64,000 nt of DNA from Nakaseomyces glabratus. Lineage: Eukaryota > Ascomycota > Saccharomycetes > Saccharomycetales > Saccharomycetaceae. The DNA is taken from assembly GCF_010111755.1 (NCBI RefSeq), contig NC_088955.1, positions 558,001 to 622,000 on the forward strand, in the 5' to 3' direction. Numbering within the stretch: position 1 is the stretch's first letter; each line of letters opens with the position of its first letter. A program made the translations under genes and the position numbers. The notes below the pieces were generated by a model. The model saw only the letters and a program-made list of their open reading frames with translations. It had not been told where the DNA came from and did not search any database. Below are positions 1 through 10,020 of this stretch, piece after piece.

Positions 1-1
1 T

Positions 2-3000
2 CCAGAACCTGTAACTTCTTACAACATTGCTGAATTGAGACAAGCCATTATAAACGGTCCAGATAAATGGCCAGGTGCTTCTCAAATTCAGAATGAGGAT
101 GGGTCATTGATCTCTTTGGTTGGCATGACTCTCGAACAACGTAAAGCCTTGGCCAATCAACTGATGACCCCATCTTCAAATCCTTACACTCACACCTTGA
201 ATAAGAAAGTTTATCGTCATATCAAAAATAGAGATATTGTGTTAATGAATCGTCAACCAACCCTGCATAAAGCTTCTATGATGGGTCATAAAGTTAGGGT
301 TTTGCCAGGTGAGAAGACACTTCGTTTGCATTATGCCAACACTGGTGCTTACAATGCAGATTTTGATGGTGACGAAATGAATATGCACTTTCCACAAAAC
401 GAAAATGCAAGAGCTGAAGCTTTTAACTTGGCAAATACTGATTCCCAGTATTTAACTCCTACTTCTGGTTCTCCAGTTAGAGGTTTGATTCAAGATCATA
501 TTTCTGCTGGTGTCTGGTTGACTAACAAGGACAGTTTTTTCACAAGAGAACAGTATCAGCAGTATATTTATGGTTGTATACGTCCAGAAGATGGACATGC
601 TACAAGAGCCAAGTTAGTAACATTGCCTCCAGCTATTCACAAACCTATTCCTCTGTGGACTGGTAAGCAGATTATTACAACTGTTTTATTAAATGTCACC
701 CCACCTGATATGCCAGGTATAAATCTGAAATCATCAAATAAGATCAAAAACGAATATTGGGGCAAGCATTCTGAGGAAAATGATGTTATTTTCAAGGATG
801 GTCAACTACTATGTGGTATTCTAGATAAGTCTCAATATGGTGCTTCTAAATATGGTATCGTGCACTCCTTACATGAAGTTTATGGTCCAGAAACAGCAGC
901 AAAGGTTCTTTCTGTTTTGGGTAGATTATTCACCAACTATATTATGAATACTGCTTTCACTTGTGGTATGGATGATTTAAGATTAACTTCTGATGGTAAC
1001 AAGTGGAGATCTGATATTCTTAAAGAATCTGTTGATATTGGCAGACAAGCTGCAGCAGAGGTTACCAACCTTGACAAGGATACGCCATCTAATGATCCGG
1101 AATTACTGAAACGTTTGGAAGAAATTCTTCGTGACAATAACAAGTTAGGTATTTTGGATGCAGTCAGTTCTGCGAAAGTTAACACAATTACTTCTAAGGT
1201 TGTTTCTCAATGTGTCCCAGGCGGTACAATGAAGAAATTCCCTGAGAACTCTATGCAAGCCATGGCATTATCTGGTGCTAAAGGTTCTAATGTTAATGTT
1301 TCTCAAATTATGTGTTTGTTGGGTCAACAAGCTCTGGAAGGTAGAAGAGTCCCAGTTATGGTTAGTGGTAAGACTCTACCATCTTTCAAACCATACGAAA
1401 CTGATGCAATGGCCGGTGGTTATATTAAAGGACGTTTCTACTCCGGTATCAAACCACAAGAATATTATTTCCATTGTATGGCTGGTCGTGAAGGTTTGAT
1501 TGATACAGCCGTCAAGACTTCTAGATCCGGTTACTTGCAACGTTGTTTGACTAAACAATTGGAAGGTGTTCATATATCCTACGATAACAGTGTTAGAGAT
1601 GCTGACGGTACATTGATTCAATTCTTGTATGGTGGTGATGCGGTTGATGTTATTAAGGAATCGCACATGACAGAATTTAACTTCTGTTTGGATAACTACG
1701 ACGCTCTATTAAAGAAATACAACCCATCCGCTCTTGTTGAACATGTTGACGTTGAGACTGCCTTGAAATACTCCAAGAAAACTCTGAAGAATAGAAAGAA
1801 ACATAAGGATGAGAAGCATTACAAGCAAACTTTGAAATATGATCCAGTTTTGAGTAAATATAACCCTGCTAAATATTTGGGTGCTGTTTCTGAAAATTTC
1901 CAAGATAAATTAGAACTATTTTTGGATAAGAGCTCGAAGACCTTTAAAGAATACGAAAGTATTAATGAAAAGAAATTTAGAGCATTGATGCAACTAAAAT
2001 ATATGAGATCTTTGATAAACCCTGGTGAAGCTGTTGGTATCATAGCATCTCAATCTGTTGGTGAACCTTCAACACAGATGACGTTAAATACTTTCCACTT
2101 TGCAGGTCACGGTGCTGCTAATGTGACTTTGGGTATTCCCCGTATGAGAGAAATTATTATGACAGCTTCTGCTGCTATCAAAACGCCTCAAATGACCTTG
2201 CCAATCTGGAATGATGTTTCCGATGAGACTGCTGATACTTTCTGTAAGTCCATTTCTAAGGTTATCTTATCTGAAGTTATCGACAAGGTTACGGTTACTG
2301 AAACTGCTGGTTCTAGCCGTTCATATGTAATCAATATGAAGTTCTTTGATGAGTCAGAGTATAATGAAGAATATGATGTTTCTAAGCAAGAGCTACAGAC
2401 TGTCATTGCTGAGAAGTTCTTACGTTCTTTGGAAGCTATAATTGTGAAAGAAATCAAAAAACAAAAGAAGGTTTCTTCCTCCGATATTGGTATGGCTGTT
2501 CCTAAAGCGCAAACAACCATGGGTGCTGTTGAAGGCTCATCAAAGAAGATGGATGAGGACAATGATGAAGAGCAATATCATAACAAGACTAAGCAAGCAG
2601 TTTCTTATGATGAACCAGATGAGGATGAGATTGAAACAATGAAGGAAGCAGAAAAATCTTCTGATGAAGAATTAGATTCTGATATGGAGTCCAAATCTGA
2701 ATCTTCCGACTCAGAAGATGATGACGAAGACGTTAACATGGACGAATTCGAATCCCATATCGCAGAAGCTAACAATAACATGAGCAAGGATCAACGTGAT
2801 CGTCAATCTGCCATTATTACAAACCATAAATTTGTTACGAAGTATAACTTTGATGACAAGTCTGGTAAGTGGTGTGAATTCAAACTGGAATTGGCTGCTG
2901 ATACTGAAAAGCTGTTGATGGTTAACATTGTTGAAGATATCTGCAGAAAAACTATTATAAGGCAAGTACCTCACATTGACCGTTGTATCCGTCCAGAACC

Positions 3001-3454
3001 AGAAAATGGCAAGAGAGTTCTAGTTACTGAGGGTGTTAACTTCCAGGCTATGTGGGATCAAGAAGCTTTCATTGATGTTGACGGTATTACTTCCAATGAT
3101 ATTGCATCAGTCTTGCAGACATATGGTGTTGAGGCTGCTAGAAACACAATTGTCAACGAAATTAACAACGTTTTCTCTCGTTATGCAATTTCTGTTTCCT
3201 TCCGTCATTTGGATCTAATTGCTGATATGATGACAAGACAGGGTACATACTTGGCCTTTAACAGACAAGGTATGGAAACGTCTACATCCTCCCTAATGAA
3301 GATGTCCTACGAAACAACCTGTCAATTCTTGACAAAGGCTGTTTTGGATAACGAGCGTGAACAGTTAGAATCTCCATCAGCCAGAATTGTTTTAGGTAAA
3401 TTGAACAATGTTGGTACCGGTGCTTTTGATATCCTATCGAAAGTATCAAACTAA
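2..3454 (+). CDS. RPA190: RNA polymerase I largest subunit (A190), 5'-truncated
   Basis: Largest catalytic subunit of RNA polymerase I, which transcribes the 35S rRNA precursor in the nucleolus. The frame is open from base 2, so the N-terminal third (clamp, zinc sites) lies outside the window; about 1150 of roughly 1660 residues remain. The catalytic Mg-binding loop NADFDGDEMN is encoded at 353-382. Later come the bridge-helix/trigger-loop region (GEAVGIIASQSVGEPSTQMT, around 2022-2085) and the acidic, serine-rich insertion typical of A190 (about 2530-2760, rich in D, E and S). The protein ends at a single TAA with no frameshift. Its neighbour YOR342C is the same as in S. cerevisiae. Identity is very secure; only the start is missing. 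Confidence 0.98.
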   Translation, partial: PEPVTSYNIAELRQAIINGPDKWPGASQIQNEDGSLISLVGMTLEQRKALANQLMTPSSNPYTHTLNKKVYRHIKNRDIVLMNRQPTLHKASMMGHKVRVLPGEKTLRLHYANTGAYNADFDGDEMNMHFPQNENARAEAFNLANTDSQYLTPTSGSPVRGLIQDHISAGVWLTNKDSFFTREQYQQYIYGCIRPEDGHATRAKLVTLPPAIHKPIPLWTGKQIITTVLLNVTPPDMPGINLKSSNKIKNEYWGKHSEENDVIFKDGQLLCGILDKSQYGASKYGIVHSLHEVYGPETAAKVLSVLGRLFTNYIMNTAFTCGMDDLRLTSDGNKWRSDILKESVDIGRQAAAEVTNLDKDTPSNDPELLKRLEEILRDNNKLGILDAVSSAKVNTITSKVVSQCVPGGTMKKFPENSMQAMALSGAKGSNVNVSQIMCLLGQQALEGRRVPVMVSGKTLPSFKPYETDAMAGGYIKGRFYSGIKPQEYYFHCMAGREGLIDTAVKTSRSGYLQRCLTKQLEGVHISYDNSVRDADGTLIQFLYGGDAVDVIKESHMTEFNFCLDNYDALLKKYNPSALVEHVDVETALKYSKKTLKNRKKHKDEKHYKQTLKYDPVLSKYNPAKYLGAVSENFQDKLELFLDKSSKTFKEYESINEKKFRALMQLKYMRSLINPGEAVGIIASQSVGEPSTQMTLNTFHFAGHGAANVTLGIPRMREIIMTASAAIKTPQMTLPIWNDVSDETADTFCKSISKVILSEVIDKVTVTETAGSSRSYVINMKFFDESEYNEEYDVSKQELQTVIAEKFLRSLEAIIVKEIKKQKKVSSSDIGMAVPKAQTTMGAVEGSSKKMDEDNDEEQYHNKTKQAVSYDEPDEDEIETMKEAEKSSDEELDSDMESKSESSDSEDDDEDVNMDEFESHIAEANNNMSKDQRDRQSAIITNHKFVTKYNFDDKSGKWCEFKLELAADTEKLLMVNIVEDICRKTIIRQVPHIDRCIRPEPENGKRVLVTEGVNFQAMWDQEAFIDVDGITSNDIASVLQTYGVEAARNTIVNEINNVFSRYAISVSFRHLDLIADMMTRQGTYLAFNRQGMETSTSSLMKMSYETTCQFLTKAVLDNEREQLESPSARIVLGKLNNVGTGAFDILSKVSN

Positions 3455-4809
3455 ATCGATATGCTGTAACAATAGTCAGTCCCGGTAAGCATTGATATAT
3501 TTTCAAGTCGCAAGAACGTGATAATTTAGCATATACCCATCAATCTTCCAGGAATTATTTTTTTTTAGTTCTCTACCAGGACAAGAGAACAATAAAAATA
3601 TGATAAATATCTTTTTCACTAAATATTCCAATTTCCCTAATACAGGGAAAGGAACTCATCAAAGAAGGGATTATGAAAGCAATTTTTTTGGCAAGCACCT
3701 ACAGTTAGATGTTGATCATAGCAAAGAGTTGTCTCTTTTCTCTTATTTATATATTATTTTTACTTTTCATTTGAAATCATTTGTACATTATTCGATTTAT
3801 ACAAAAACTATAAAAAATTTTTGGATATTATTTTGATCTAGCAGCTTTCTGTTTTATTTACAGAAACATAATTACATATTGTAAGTATTGGACAAACGTA
3901 TTGGCCATCCTAATGGGTATAATGACCTACGATTTAATTTGTTCAAATTTGTCAACGTTTTCTTGTGGAATAGAATTCACGTTTAGTTCAAGAAGTCAGG
4001 ACTAATATCAAATACTAAACAAGTATAGCTGACAATCATCATCTTTGGACTGATCAGATACATCTTTAAAAAAATTTCTCGAGTTTTCTCGGAACTCGTT
4101 GGACTACGAAATTCAACTGTTGAATTATGTCATCACATCTAATAGATTCAACGTATATTTCGTTTTTGAATCTAGAATTGGCTGCAAGGAAACCGTAGCT
4201 TTCTCTGTAATGCAAATCTTAGGTTTAACCAGAAAAGCAACTTAGTTGTTTAATCACTATAATTCAAAGGATAGGGGGAATACCATAAAAAATGATCTGT
4301 AAGTAAGGCACTCAGAGATAGATGCAGAAGTAGCTTGTTTCTTGAGATTAGAAATAGCATTAACGTGTTTCAGGAAGCTAGCTAATTAGCTCCATAAACC
4401 TATTGAAGCGTTTGCTATATAAAGGCTTGCAAATTATAGTAGAGCTCTAAAACCAAATGTATATTCCATTTTGTTTAGATTACTATATTACCATTATTTT
4501 ACTTAAGAAAAAAAAAGACTAAATTGTACACATGTGAAATAAAGAAATATATAAGGAAACCAGTGAAAGATGGGGTAAGCAATATGCCATTTTGAAAGTT
4601 AATCACTGTAAGAATTATTGAGAAGTAGTTATGCACCATTTTTATTATACGAGTTCTTTCGTTGGTAAATTGAATGGACTCTCTATCATTTATATTACAA
4701 ATTCATACGCGAGTTGAAGCCAACTCTATATGAAATGTGGGCAATCACTAACATGACACTCTAATAATGACAATTCCTGTTGCGATATGCAAAATAAGGA
4801 GACTAGATA
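3455..4809. other. Long convergent intergenic region, no gene identified
   Basis: The region lies between two gene 3' ends and is AT-rich. The longest open frame (3600-3836, 78 codons, + strand) has no recognisable homology and looks like chance. A TATATAAA box on the + strand at about 4416-4423 has no gene behind it. A weak C/D-snoRNA-like pair of boxes is present on the minus strand near 3990-4046. A small inverted repeat, CGAGTT/AACTCG, sits at 4080-4098. None of these is enough for a gene call. Confidence 0.6.
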
Positions 4810-5742
4810 CTAGATCCTAACTCTTTTACAACTAGCAATTTTTCTTTGAAGACAACCATCCGCTGTTGCTGGCTTTGCAGAGGGACTAATAATTCCATCG
4901 TGCATAGCTTCTTCATTCACTCTGTTCTTTTTATTCATTCTAGTTGGGCTTCCCAGCTTTTGACCCATAGTTGATCCTAAACCCCAAAACATACCACTTG
5001 CCCTTACAAATTCATGATAGTTAATTAGGCCACTGGACCATATAATTTGCTCCTCTTTTACAATGGGCTCATCACTATAGCGACTGGACTTAACAAACTG
5101 AAGAGCATCCATGACTGATACGGATGGATCCTTCTTCATTATTATAGATATGAGAAGGGTCATTAGTTCGTAATCATTTCCGAATTCTGACAAGATAAGA
5201 ATATTGTTATTAGATTCCATAGATTTGAATAATGAGATCAACTCATTAAATACTTTAAACTTTTCCAGGTGCGATTTTCTGAAAGTATTGGAGTGTACTT
5301 TAGTACCCAAAGTACTATTAGGAATGACATCTTCATCGAGGTATGAGTATCTTCCGCTCCTACTAGAACTGATTGGTGTTACTGGAGGAGTAAGTAAGTC
5401 ATGTATGTTACTTCCCAGTGTATTATTTTTGCCATCCAGCAATTGTTGCAATAGTTGTGTATTATTTCTGTGATATTTCGAGATCAACTCGTTCGTTTCG
5501 TCATTAAAAGTTGTATTATAGTCTTGGGTCATCATCATTTCATCTTCAAAATTTACCATTACCAGTTCATCATTATATGGTTTACTTAGCATTTCATATG
5601 CATTCGCAAAAACATGGTTTGATATACCAACACCGATGAAGAATCTAATGTTACGCTGTTGTAAAGTATGTGGCTCAGTTAAAGTCGCTAACGAACCAAA
5701 AAAAATGTTGCTATCAAGCTGCTGTGGCGGTACATATTCCAT
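4810..5742 (-). CDS. YOR342C/YAL037W-family protein, probable pseudophosphatase
   Basis: 310-residue protein of unknown function, assigned to the S. cerevisiae YOR342C (paralogue YAL037W) family by position next to RPA190 and by length. My reading of the sequence is a dual-specificity-phosphatase-like fold. Residues 11-40 (NIFFGSLATL...) resemble the start of such domains. Residues 160-184 resemble the helix and strand leading into the active-site loop. Residues 195-222 (IIMKKDPSVSVMDALQFVK) resemble the helices behind the loop. The loop itself, at 181-192, has Ser185 where the catalytic Cys would be and Tyr191 where the Arg would be, so catalysis is not expected. A low-complexity Ser/Pro insert spans about 100-150, and the C-terminus is basic. 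ATG start at 5742. The fold assignment is inference. Confidence 0.85.
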   Translation of the reverse strand: MEYVPPQQLDSNIFFGSLATLTEPHTLQQRNIRFFIGVGISNHVFANAYEMLSKPYNDELVMVNFEDEMMMTQDYNTTFNDETNELISKYHRNNTQLLQQLLDGKNNTLGSNIHDLLTPPVTPISSSRSGRYSYLDEDVIPNSTLGTKVHSNTFRKSHLEKFKVFNELISLFKSMESNNNILILSEFGNDYELMTLLISIIMKKDPSVSVMDALQFVKSSRYSDEPIVKEEQIIWSSGLINYHEFVRASGMFWGLGSTMGQKLGSPTRMNKKNRVNEEAMHDGIISPSAKPATADGCLQRKIASCKRVRI

Positions 5743-6539
5743 ATTTTCTTTAAAGAATTTGATGAATAGTGTAGTATTTGCTCCGAATGTGAGTGTGACT
5801 TACTCGCTAAAAGAAATATCTCAATCTGTCAGTAACAATTGAAAGAGAATTCTCCTGGTGATTACTGGTGTTAATGAGAGGTGTAATCAAAAATTAGCCG
5901 TTGTGTCTATGATTATCACCTGTTTAGTTTTCGTTATCTGAGCAATCGATCAATATTATTTTTTTTCAAATAATTATCAGACTTTAACCGAAAATGATGG
6001 GTACAGAAATAATCTGATCAAAGAAGAAAATGTAAGTACGAAACCGAAATCAAATTTCCAAGCAAGAGACGAGTATCAATAAAAATTTTAAAGGTTTAAG
6101 AGATGCCTTAAAAATTTGTGAACTTTAAATAAGATGACTTCAAGTTTAAGTGCCACTTCTTGCCCGTTGAAAATTTTTTTTTTCAGTTTTTTTTTTTTTC
6201 AGAACAATCTCGCTTTGTTAAAGTCGATGTTAACGCGAACTTTGACTTGAGTCCTTTAAAATTTGAAAATGAAAAATTATTGACATAATGTCAAAAATGG
6301 CAGATTAGTGGGTCATATGCTGGGTACTGTACTGTGACTGATGGAATTGTAGATATAGATAGTTTGATAACTAGTAAGGTTCTTGTACTATGTGCCAACA
6401 TATACTTTGAACCAGCACTTTATACCCGAAAGTTCTCATGTAGTCAGTCGACAAAAGAAAATGTCAGAAAAAGAAAAGTTGATGTTATTTTTATCGATAT
6501 GTACAAGAACATTTCCAGACTTCACAACAAACAGTTAAT
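5743..6539 (-). promoter_or_regulatory. Upstream region of the YOR342C orthologue
   Basis: AT-rich non-coding DNA between the YOR342C-type gene and the tRNA. TGAAAATTTT at 6168-6177 matches the RRPE element of ribosome-biogenesis promoters and lies about 430 bp before the start codon. T-tracts at 6174-6200 may exclude nucleosomes. Small open frames here (for example 6334-6549, which runs into the tRNA) look like chance. Confidence 0.45.
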
Positions 6540-6612
6540 GCTTCTGTAGCTCAGTCGGAAGAGCGTCAGTCTCATAATCTGAAGGTCGAGAGTTCGAACC
6601 TCCCCAGGAGCA
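6540..6612 (+). tRNA. tM(CAU): tRNA-Met (elongator), anticodon CAU
   Basis: A 73-nt gene without intron. The acceptor stem GCTTCTG pairs with CAGGAGC, with one G-U. The A box is TAGCTCAGTCGG (6547-6558) and the B box is GTTCGAACC (6592-6600). The anticodon CAT sits at 6573-6575, which is canonical position 34. The sequence is nearly identical to the yeast elongator tRNA-Met I know; an initiator tRNA would have A1:U72 and a different T-arm. CCA is not encoded, as usual in eukaryotes. Confidence 0.97.
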
Positions 6613-6616
6613 TTTA

Positions 6617-6621
6617 TTTTT
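6617..6621 (+). terminator. RNA polymerase III terminator
   Basis: T5 run four bases after the tRNA 3' end, preceded by TTTA; the expected place for Pol III to stop. Confidence 0.7.
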
Positions 6622-7546
6622 GCATATTTTTTATGCTTGCGACATGCGTAGAGGTACGCTGCTCAATCAAACAGGATATCATCTAAAATGAATTGATTAT
6701 AGTTAACAAAAAAAGTATAATAATATTGATTTATAGTGTATACAGATATTTTATATTCTGATTCTATCAAGTATATATCCTCAACTCTTTTGAGTAAAAA
6801 AAAAAAAACATAGAAAAAAAAAGCATATAGTGTATTTTTATAGTTGTATCAATTTAGTTATAGGTCCATAGGTATTTTTATTAACTGGTTTATTTGTTTT
6901 TTGGAGTAGTAATTGTAATCATAATGGTAGTAGAGATAGAAAAAAAAAATAAAGTAGAAATAAAAAGAATAACAAAATAGAAGGATAGAATAAAATAAAA
7001 AAAAAAAATAGAAGTCATAACATCATTAAAAATTATTGTCATTAGCACATTTCAAGCAACCTTGAAATGCTTTTAGTTGAGTAATTGAGATAAGCTGTAA
7101 CGGAAATACATGCGGTCTTTATAAGGAATGATATGGTACCGTTAGAATTAGCTATTGTCTCGAACAACTTTAGATTGTCATTTAGTTTCATTATCGTCAA
7201 TCAATCAGTTAGAGGGGGAAATCATTATTCGTACTTTTTGAATAGTCAGTCCTTTAAGAATATAATATAATAAGTTTTTTTTTTGAAAGAATGTGGTCGA
7301 AATTTTTTGAAATGTCAGTGAGAATGCCAATACACTGATATTTCATTTGTGGTGGATATCGTCTCAAAGTAAACCATCAAAAGTAGTTTTCTGGTGGTGA
7401 AGAGTTTGCTTATTGCTCCGACAATTGCCAATAATCTTCAGTGGAAATTGCATATTGATCAAGAAAATTCGAAACTGAACATGTGCGAGCAGACAACTGT
7501 AACATAATTCGAAATTTGTAATTATGAGGTAACACAAATAAAACTA
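6622..7546. other. AT-rich spacer between tRNA and TYE7 3' end
   Basis: No coding potential seen. The stretch 6798-7010 is A-rich low-complexity DNA with many A-runs, much of it in GAAATAAAAAG-like patterns. The TYE7 terminator must lie near 7547, but no specific signal stands out. I found no LTR remnant next to the tRNA, although tRNA flanks are common insertion sites. Confidence 0.5.
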
Positions 7547-8275
7547 TTAGTTACCTGTCGCCAGTTGTTTCAATTCTTGATTTTCTTTCTTTACAGCACC
7601 AAGTTCGGACTTCAGTCTGTGTACTTCCATCTCGAATAGTTTTTCATTATTTTGCAGATATAGAATGTAATCAACAGCTTTTTCCAAGATCATGCTCTTG
7701 TTTAGTTTAGGCGTAGTAGATGGAAAGTTTGCAAAGGCATCGTCACCTTCTTCCGTCTTGGAGGTAGCCCTTTTGTTGCCATCAGCAACTTCAAAAGTTG
7801 ATTGCTCGCTCGCAACCCAAGGAATGATTTGTTGCAATTTGGCTAATTTGCTATTGATGTTAATTCTATAACGCTTTTCGATCTTGTTGTGAGCCTCCTT
7901 TTGGTTTTGAGTCAACCTCTTTCTTGGGGCTTTCTTTTTCTGTTTCTTGCAAGTGGCTGGCATTGATTCCATAGCAGCTTCGAATGACACCAATTGGTCA
8001 TCATCGTCTTCTGTTTTCAGCTGGAAGTCCTTGTCATTCTCGTTGAACGCAAAGATGTTATCGTAGCCGTTTTCCGTCAGCAGGAAATTGTTGGAGTCAC
8101 TTGGCGAAGTTACACTAGAGCTAGAGTTCGAAGAAATAATGTTCTCCAATGGTTCAAACCATGGAGATCCCGAAGTGGCTAAAGAAGTGGATGATTCAGA
8201 AGTAGAGAAAGGATATTTCTCATTAGTGGTGTTAACCCAGTTGTCCAAATCATGCTGTTCAATCTTGGTAGCCAT
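7547..8275 (-). CDS. TYE7: bHLH transcription activator of glycolytic genes, SREBP-like
   Basis: 242-residue basic helix-loop-helix factor orthologous to Tye7/Sgc1, which in yeasts binds E-boxes and raises glycolytic gene expression with Gcr1/Gcr2. Residues 1-110 are an acidic, Ser-rich activation region. A basic KKQKKK stretch at 110-120 is a likely nuclear signal. The basic region at 125-140 has His129, Glu133 and Arg137 for CACGTG recognition, and Tyr136 in the IEKRYR context, which is the SREBP-class signature. Helix 1 ends near Trp153. An unusually long loop (about 154-190) follows, then helix 2 (191-210) and a leucine-rich coiled coil to the end. ATG at 8275. Synteny with RPA190 and REV1 matches S. 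cerevisiae. PYK2, a glycolytic gene, lies 5 kb away. Confidence 0.95.
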   Translation of the reverse strand: MATKIEQHDLDNWVNTTNEKYPFSTSESSTSLATSGSPWFEPLENIISSNSSSSVTSPSDSNNFLLTENGYDNIFAFNENDKDFQLKTEDDDDQLVSFEAAMESMPATCKKQKKKAPRKRLTQNQKEAHNKIEKRYRININSKLAKLQQIIPWVASEQSTFEVADGNKRATSKTEEGDDAFANFPSTTPKLNKSMILEKAVDYILYLQNNEKLFEMEVHRLKSELGAVKKENQELKQLATGN

Positions 8276-8378
8276 TCTTTGATTAATTTTATTTCTTCTT
8301 GGTAGTCTAGAGTGTAAAATATGTGGTGCTTAAAGAAATCTTAAAAGAACAAGTTTTCACAGAGGGAAAAGTCTTAGT

Positions 8379-8386
8379 CTTTTATA
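8379..8386 (-). promoter_or_regulatory. TATA box of TYE7
   Basis: TATAAAAG on the minus strand, about 105 bp before the TYE7 start. The surrounding 8276-8640 is AT-rich with several T-tracts (8577-8635), typical of an active yeast promoter. Confidence 0.6.
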
Positions 8387-8859
8387 AATAAATCTTTACT
8401 TGCAAAAAGGGAAGGTCCTTAGCTTTGAGAAAGGGGTTTATTGGTATGTTTTTACTTAACTACTAAGAATTATGACTATAAATAATTAACGCTATGAAGA
8501 AATTAAGGATTCAGTAAATGTTGAAAAGAATAATTACTGAAAAATAGTAATTCAATCCTCTATTAATAAATATAATTTTTTTTTCAATAATTTTTTTTTT
8601 CTTTTGCTAAATTTTTTTTTTTCAATTTTATTTTTGGTCCGGTCACACAAGCACAAAGCAGCTGCATTGATGCACAACCATTTTAGGATTGTCTTCTCAA
8701 CAATAATGGAGTTGGGCAAATGATAACAAAATTTGCTCTTTGAGTATTAGGGTTGAGCTGAGCTTTGTATTTCCAACATTCGAATTTTGCTATGCTTCCT
8801 ATGCGGTGTTTTTTATTTACAAGTGTGACCAATCCCGCACACACAACGGACACAGTATG

Positions 8860-8915
8860 GCAGAGAGCAGAGAGCAGAGAGCAGAGAGCAGAGAGCAGAG
8901 AGCAGAGAGCAGAGA
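8860..8915 (+). repeat. Tandem repeat, eight copies of GCAGAGA
   Basis: Eight perfect 7-bp units in a row in the TYE7-REV1 intergenic region, about 590 bp upstream of TYE7. A unit length of seven is not divisible by three, so each copy gained or lost would shift any reading frame. The open frame that spans it (8740-9129) is therefore very unlikely to be a gene. Confidence 0.95.
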
Positions 8916-10020
8916 GCGTATGGTGAAGAATGCTAGGGCTAGTGCTTCGAGGGTCCATCCGGGATCAGGTTTCTATTCGAAGACGAACAGAAAAAAAGCA
9001 ATAAGTGTAGAGATTCCAGTAAAACTCCCGCACTACAGTCATAAAAAACAACTTTCCATTGATTCCGGTTCTAAAATAAATCGATTCTTCTTTGTATTGC
9101 TTCCATTGTATTCTCGTAGAACCCTATAAAAAAAAGAAAGAATCCCAAAACAATAGCATACCTTCTAGAAGGTTTTTCAATAAAGAGCACTCAGACACAG
9201 CCGTGCAACTGTTGGTGTTGCCTCTATCTATTGGAGGGTAGACAAGAACCACTTCGATCTTCCATCCAGGCTACACTTTCCCAATCAGGGAACAATTCTT
9301 AGATCTGGACGAAGAAAAGACAAAAAAAAAGCAATGGCCTTGCTGCGCCATTTTAAAACAGAGCAAAGCACTGCGCGATTTGTTTCTCATCCATGTGGCA
9401 CTGTTTTTTTTATTTACCTTCCACTCCTATCCCTTATCGCTCACTTTGTCCCCATGGGTACCTTCCCTCCCCACGTTCAGAGTCATTTTTCCTTCCGGTG
9501 TTTCCAGTTACAATTCAAGGGCCTTCTGGATTCCCCGTGGGGGGGGGTTGTAACTTGGCTATTTAGGGCTTAAGATGAGCATATCATTTAAATCACGCAC
9601 AAGCGCATTGCGGAACCCTACCCACTCCTTCCGCTTGCCCCCCCCCCACTGCCTTTGTCCTGATCCGCACTATGCCCTATCCCATGAATCCCACACAAAC
9701 GCTGCACAGAGGTTAGAACGCGCAGGGTAATACACGTGTTCACGCCCACACACTGTGATTCCCTCCGTCTCAAACCACCGGAAACTATATTCCACCAAAA
9801 GCACAGAACGTTCTCGTTGCAGAGAACTTTCCCTTAGCTGGACTCAGGATATTCCCGTACGCCCTGGGGAAATTGCAGTTTTAGTTGTTCCGGATTGCAC
9901 TTCCAATTCCAAAATTCAACGTACTGCCGGTCCCCGTTAGAAACCGGAATAATTGATGTTGGTCCTCTCGATTTTTCCGCAAAAATGCTGACGAGATAAT
10001 TATTCCGAGAGTAATAGCCT
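8916..10020. other. G+C-rich TYE7-REV1 divergent intergenic region
   Basis: No gene seen. Compared with its flanks the stretch is visibly richer in G and C. It holds a perfect palindrome CCTTCTAGAAGG at 9161-9172 (heat-shock-element-like core), a G9 run at 9539-9547, a C10 run at 9638-9647 and an E-box CACGTG at 9733-9738. The E-box could be a target of Tye7, Cbf1 or another bHLH factor. The open frames across it (9334-9573, 9755-9940) show no family resemblance. Confidence 0.5.

Noticed and set aside
3990..4046. Possible C/D snoRNA on the minus strand (ATGATGA ... CTGA)
   Set aside because: The terminal stem is only three base pairs and no guide match to rRNA was evident; the boxes occur often by chance.
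5935..6000. Centromere-like pattern (ATCACCTG, AT-rich stretch, ACCGAAAA)
   Set aside because: CDEI has a mismatch and the CDEIII-like end lacks the TGT...CCGAA layout; the homologous regions are not near centromeres in S. cerevisiae.
8740..9129. 129-codon frame across the GCAGAGA repeat
   Set aside because: A 7-bp repeat shifts the frame with every copy change, and the sequence lacks any family resemblance.
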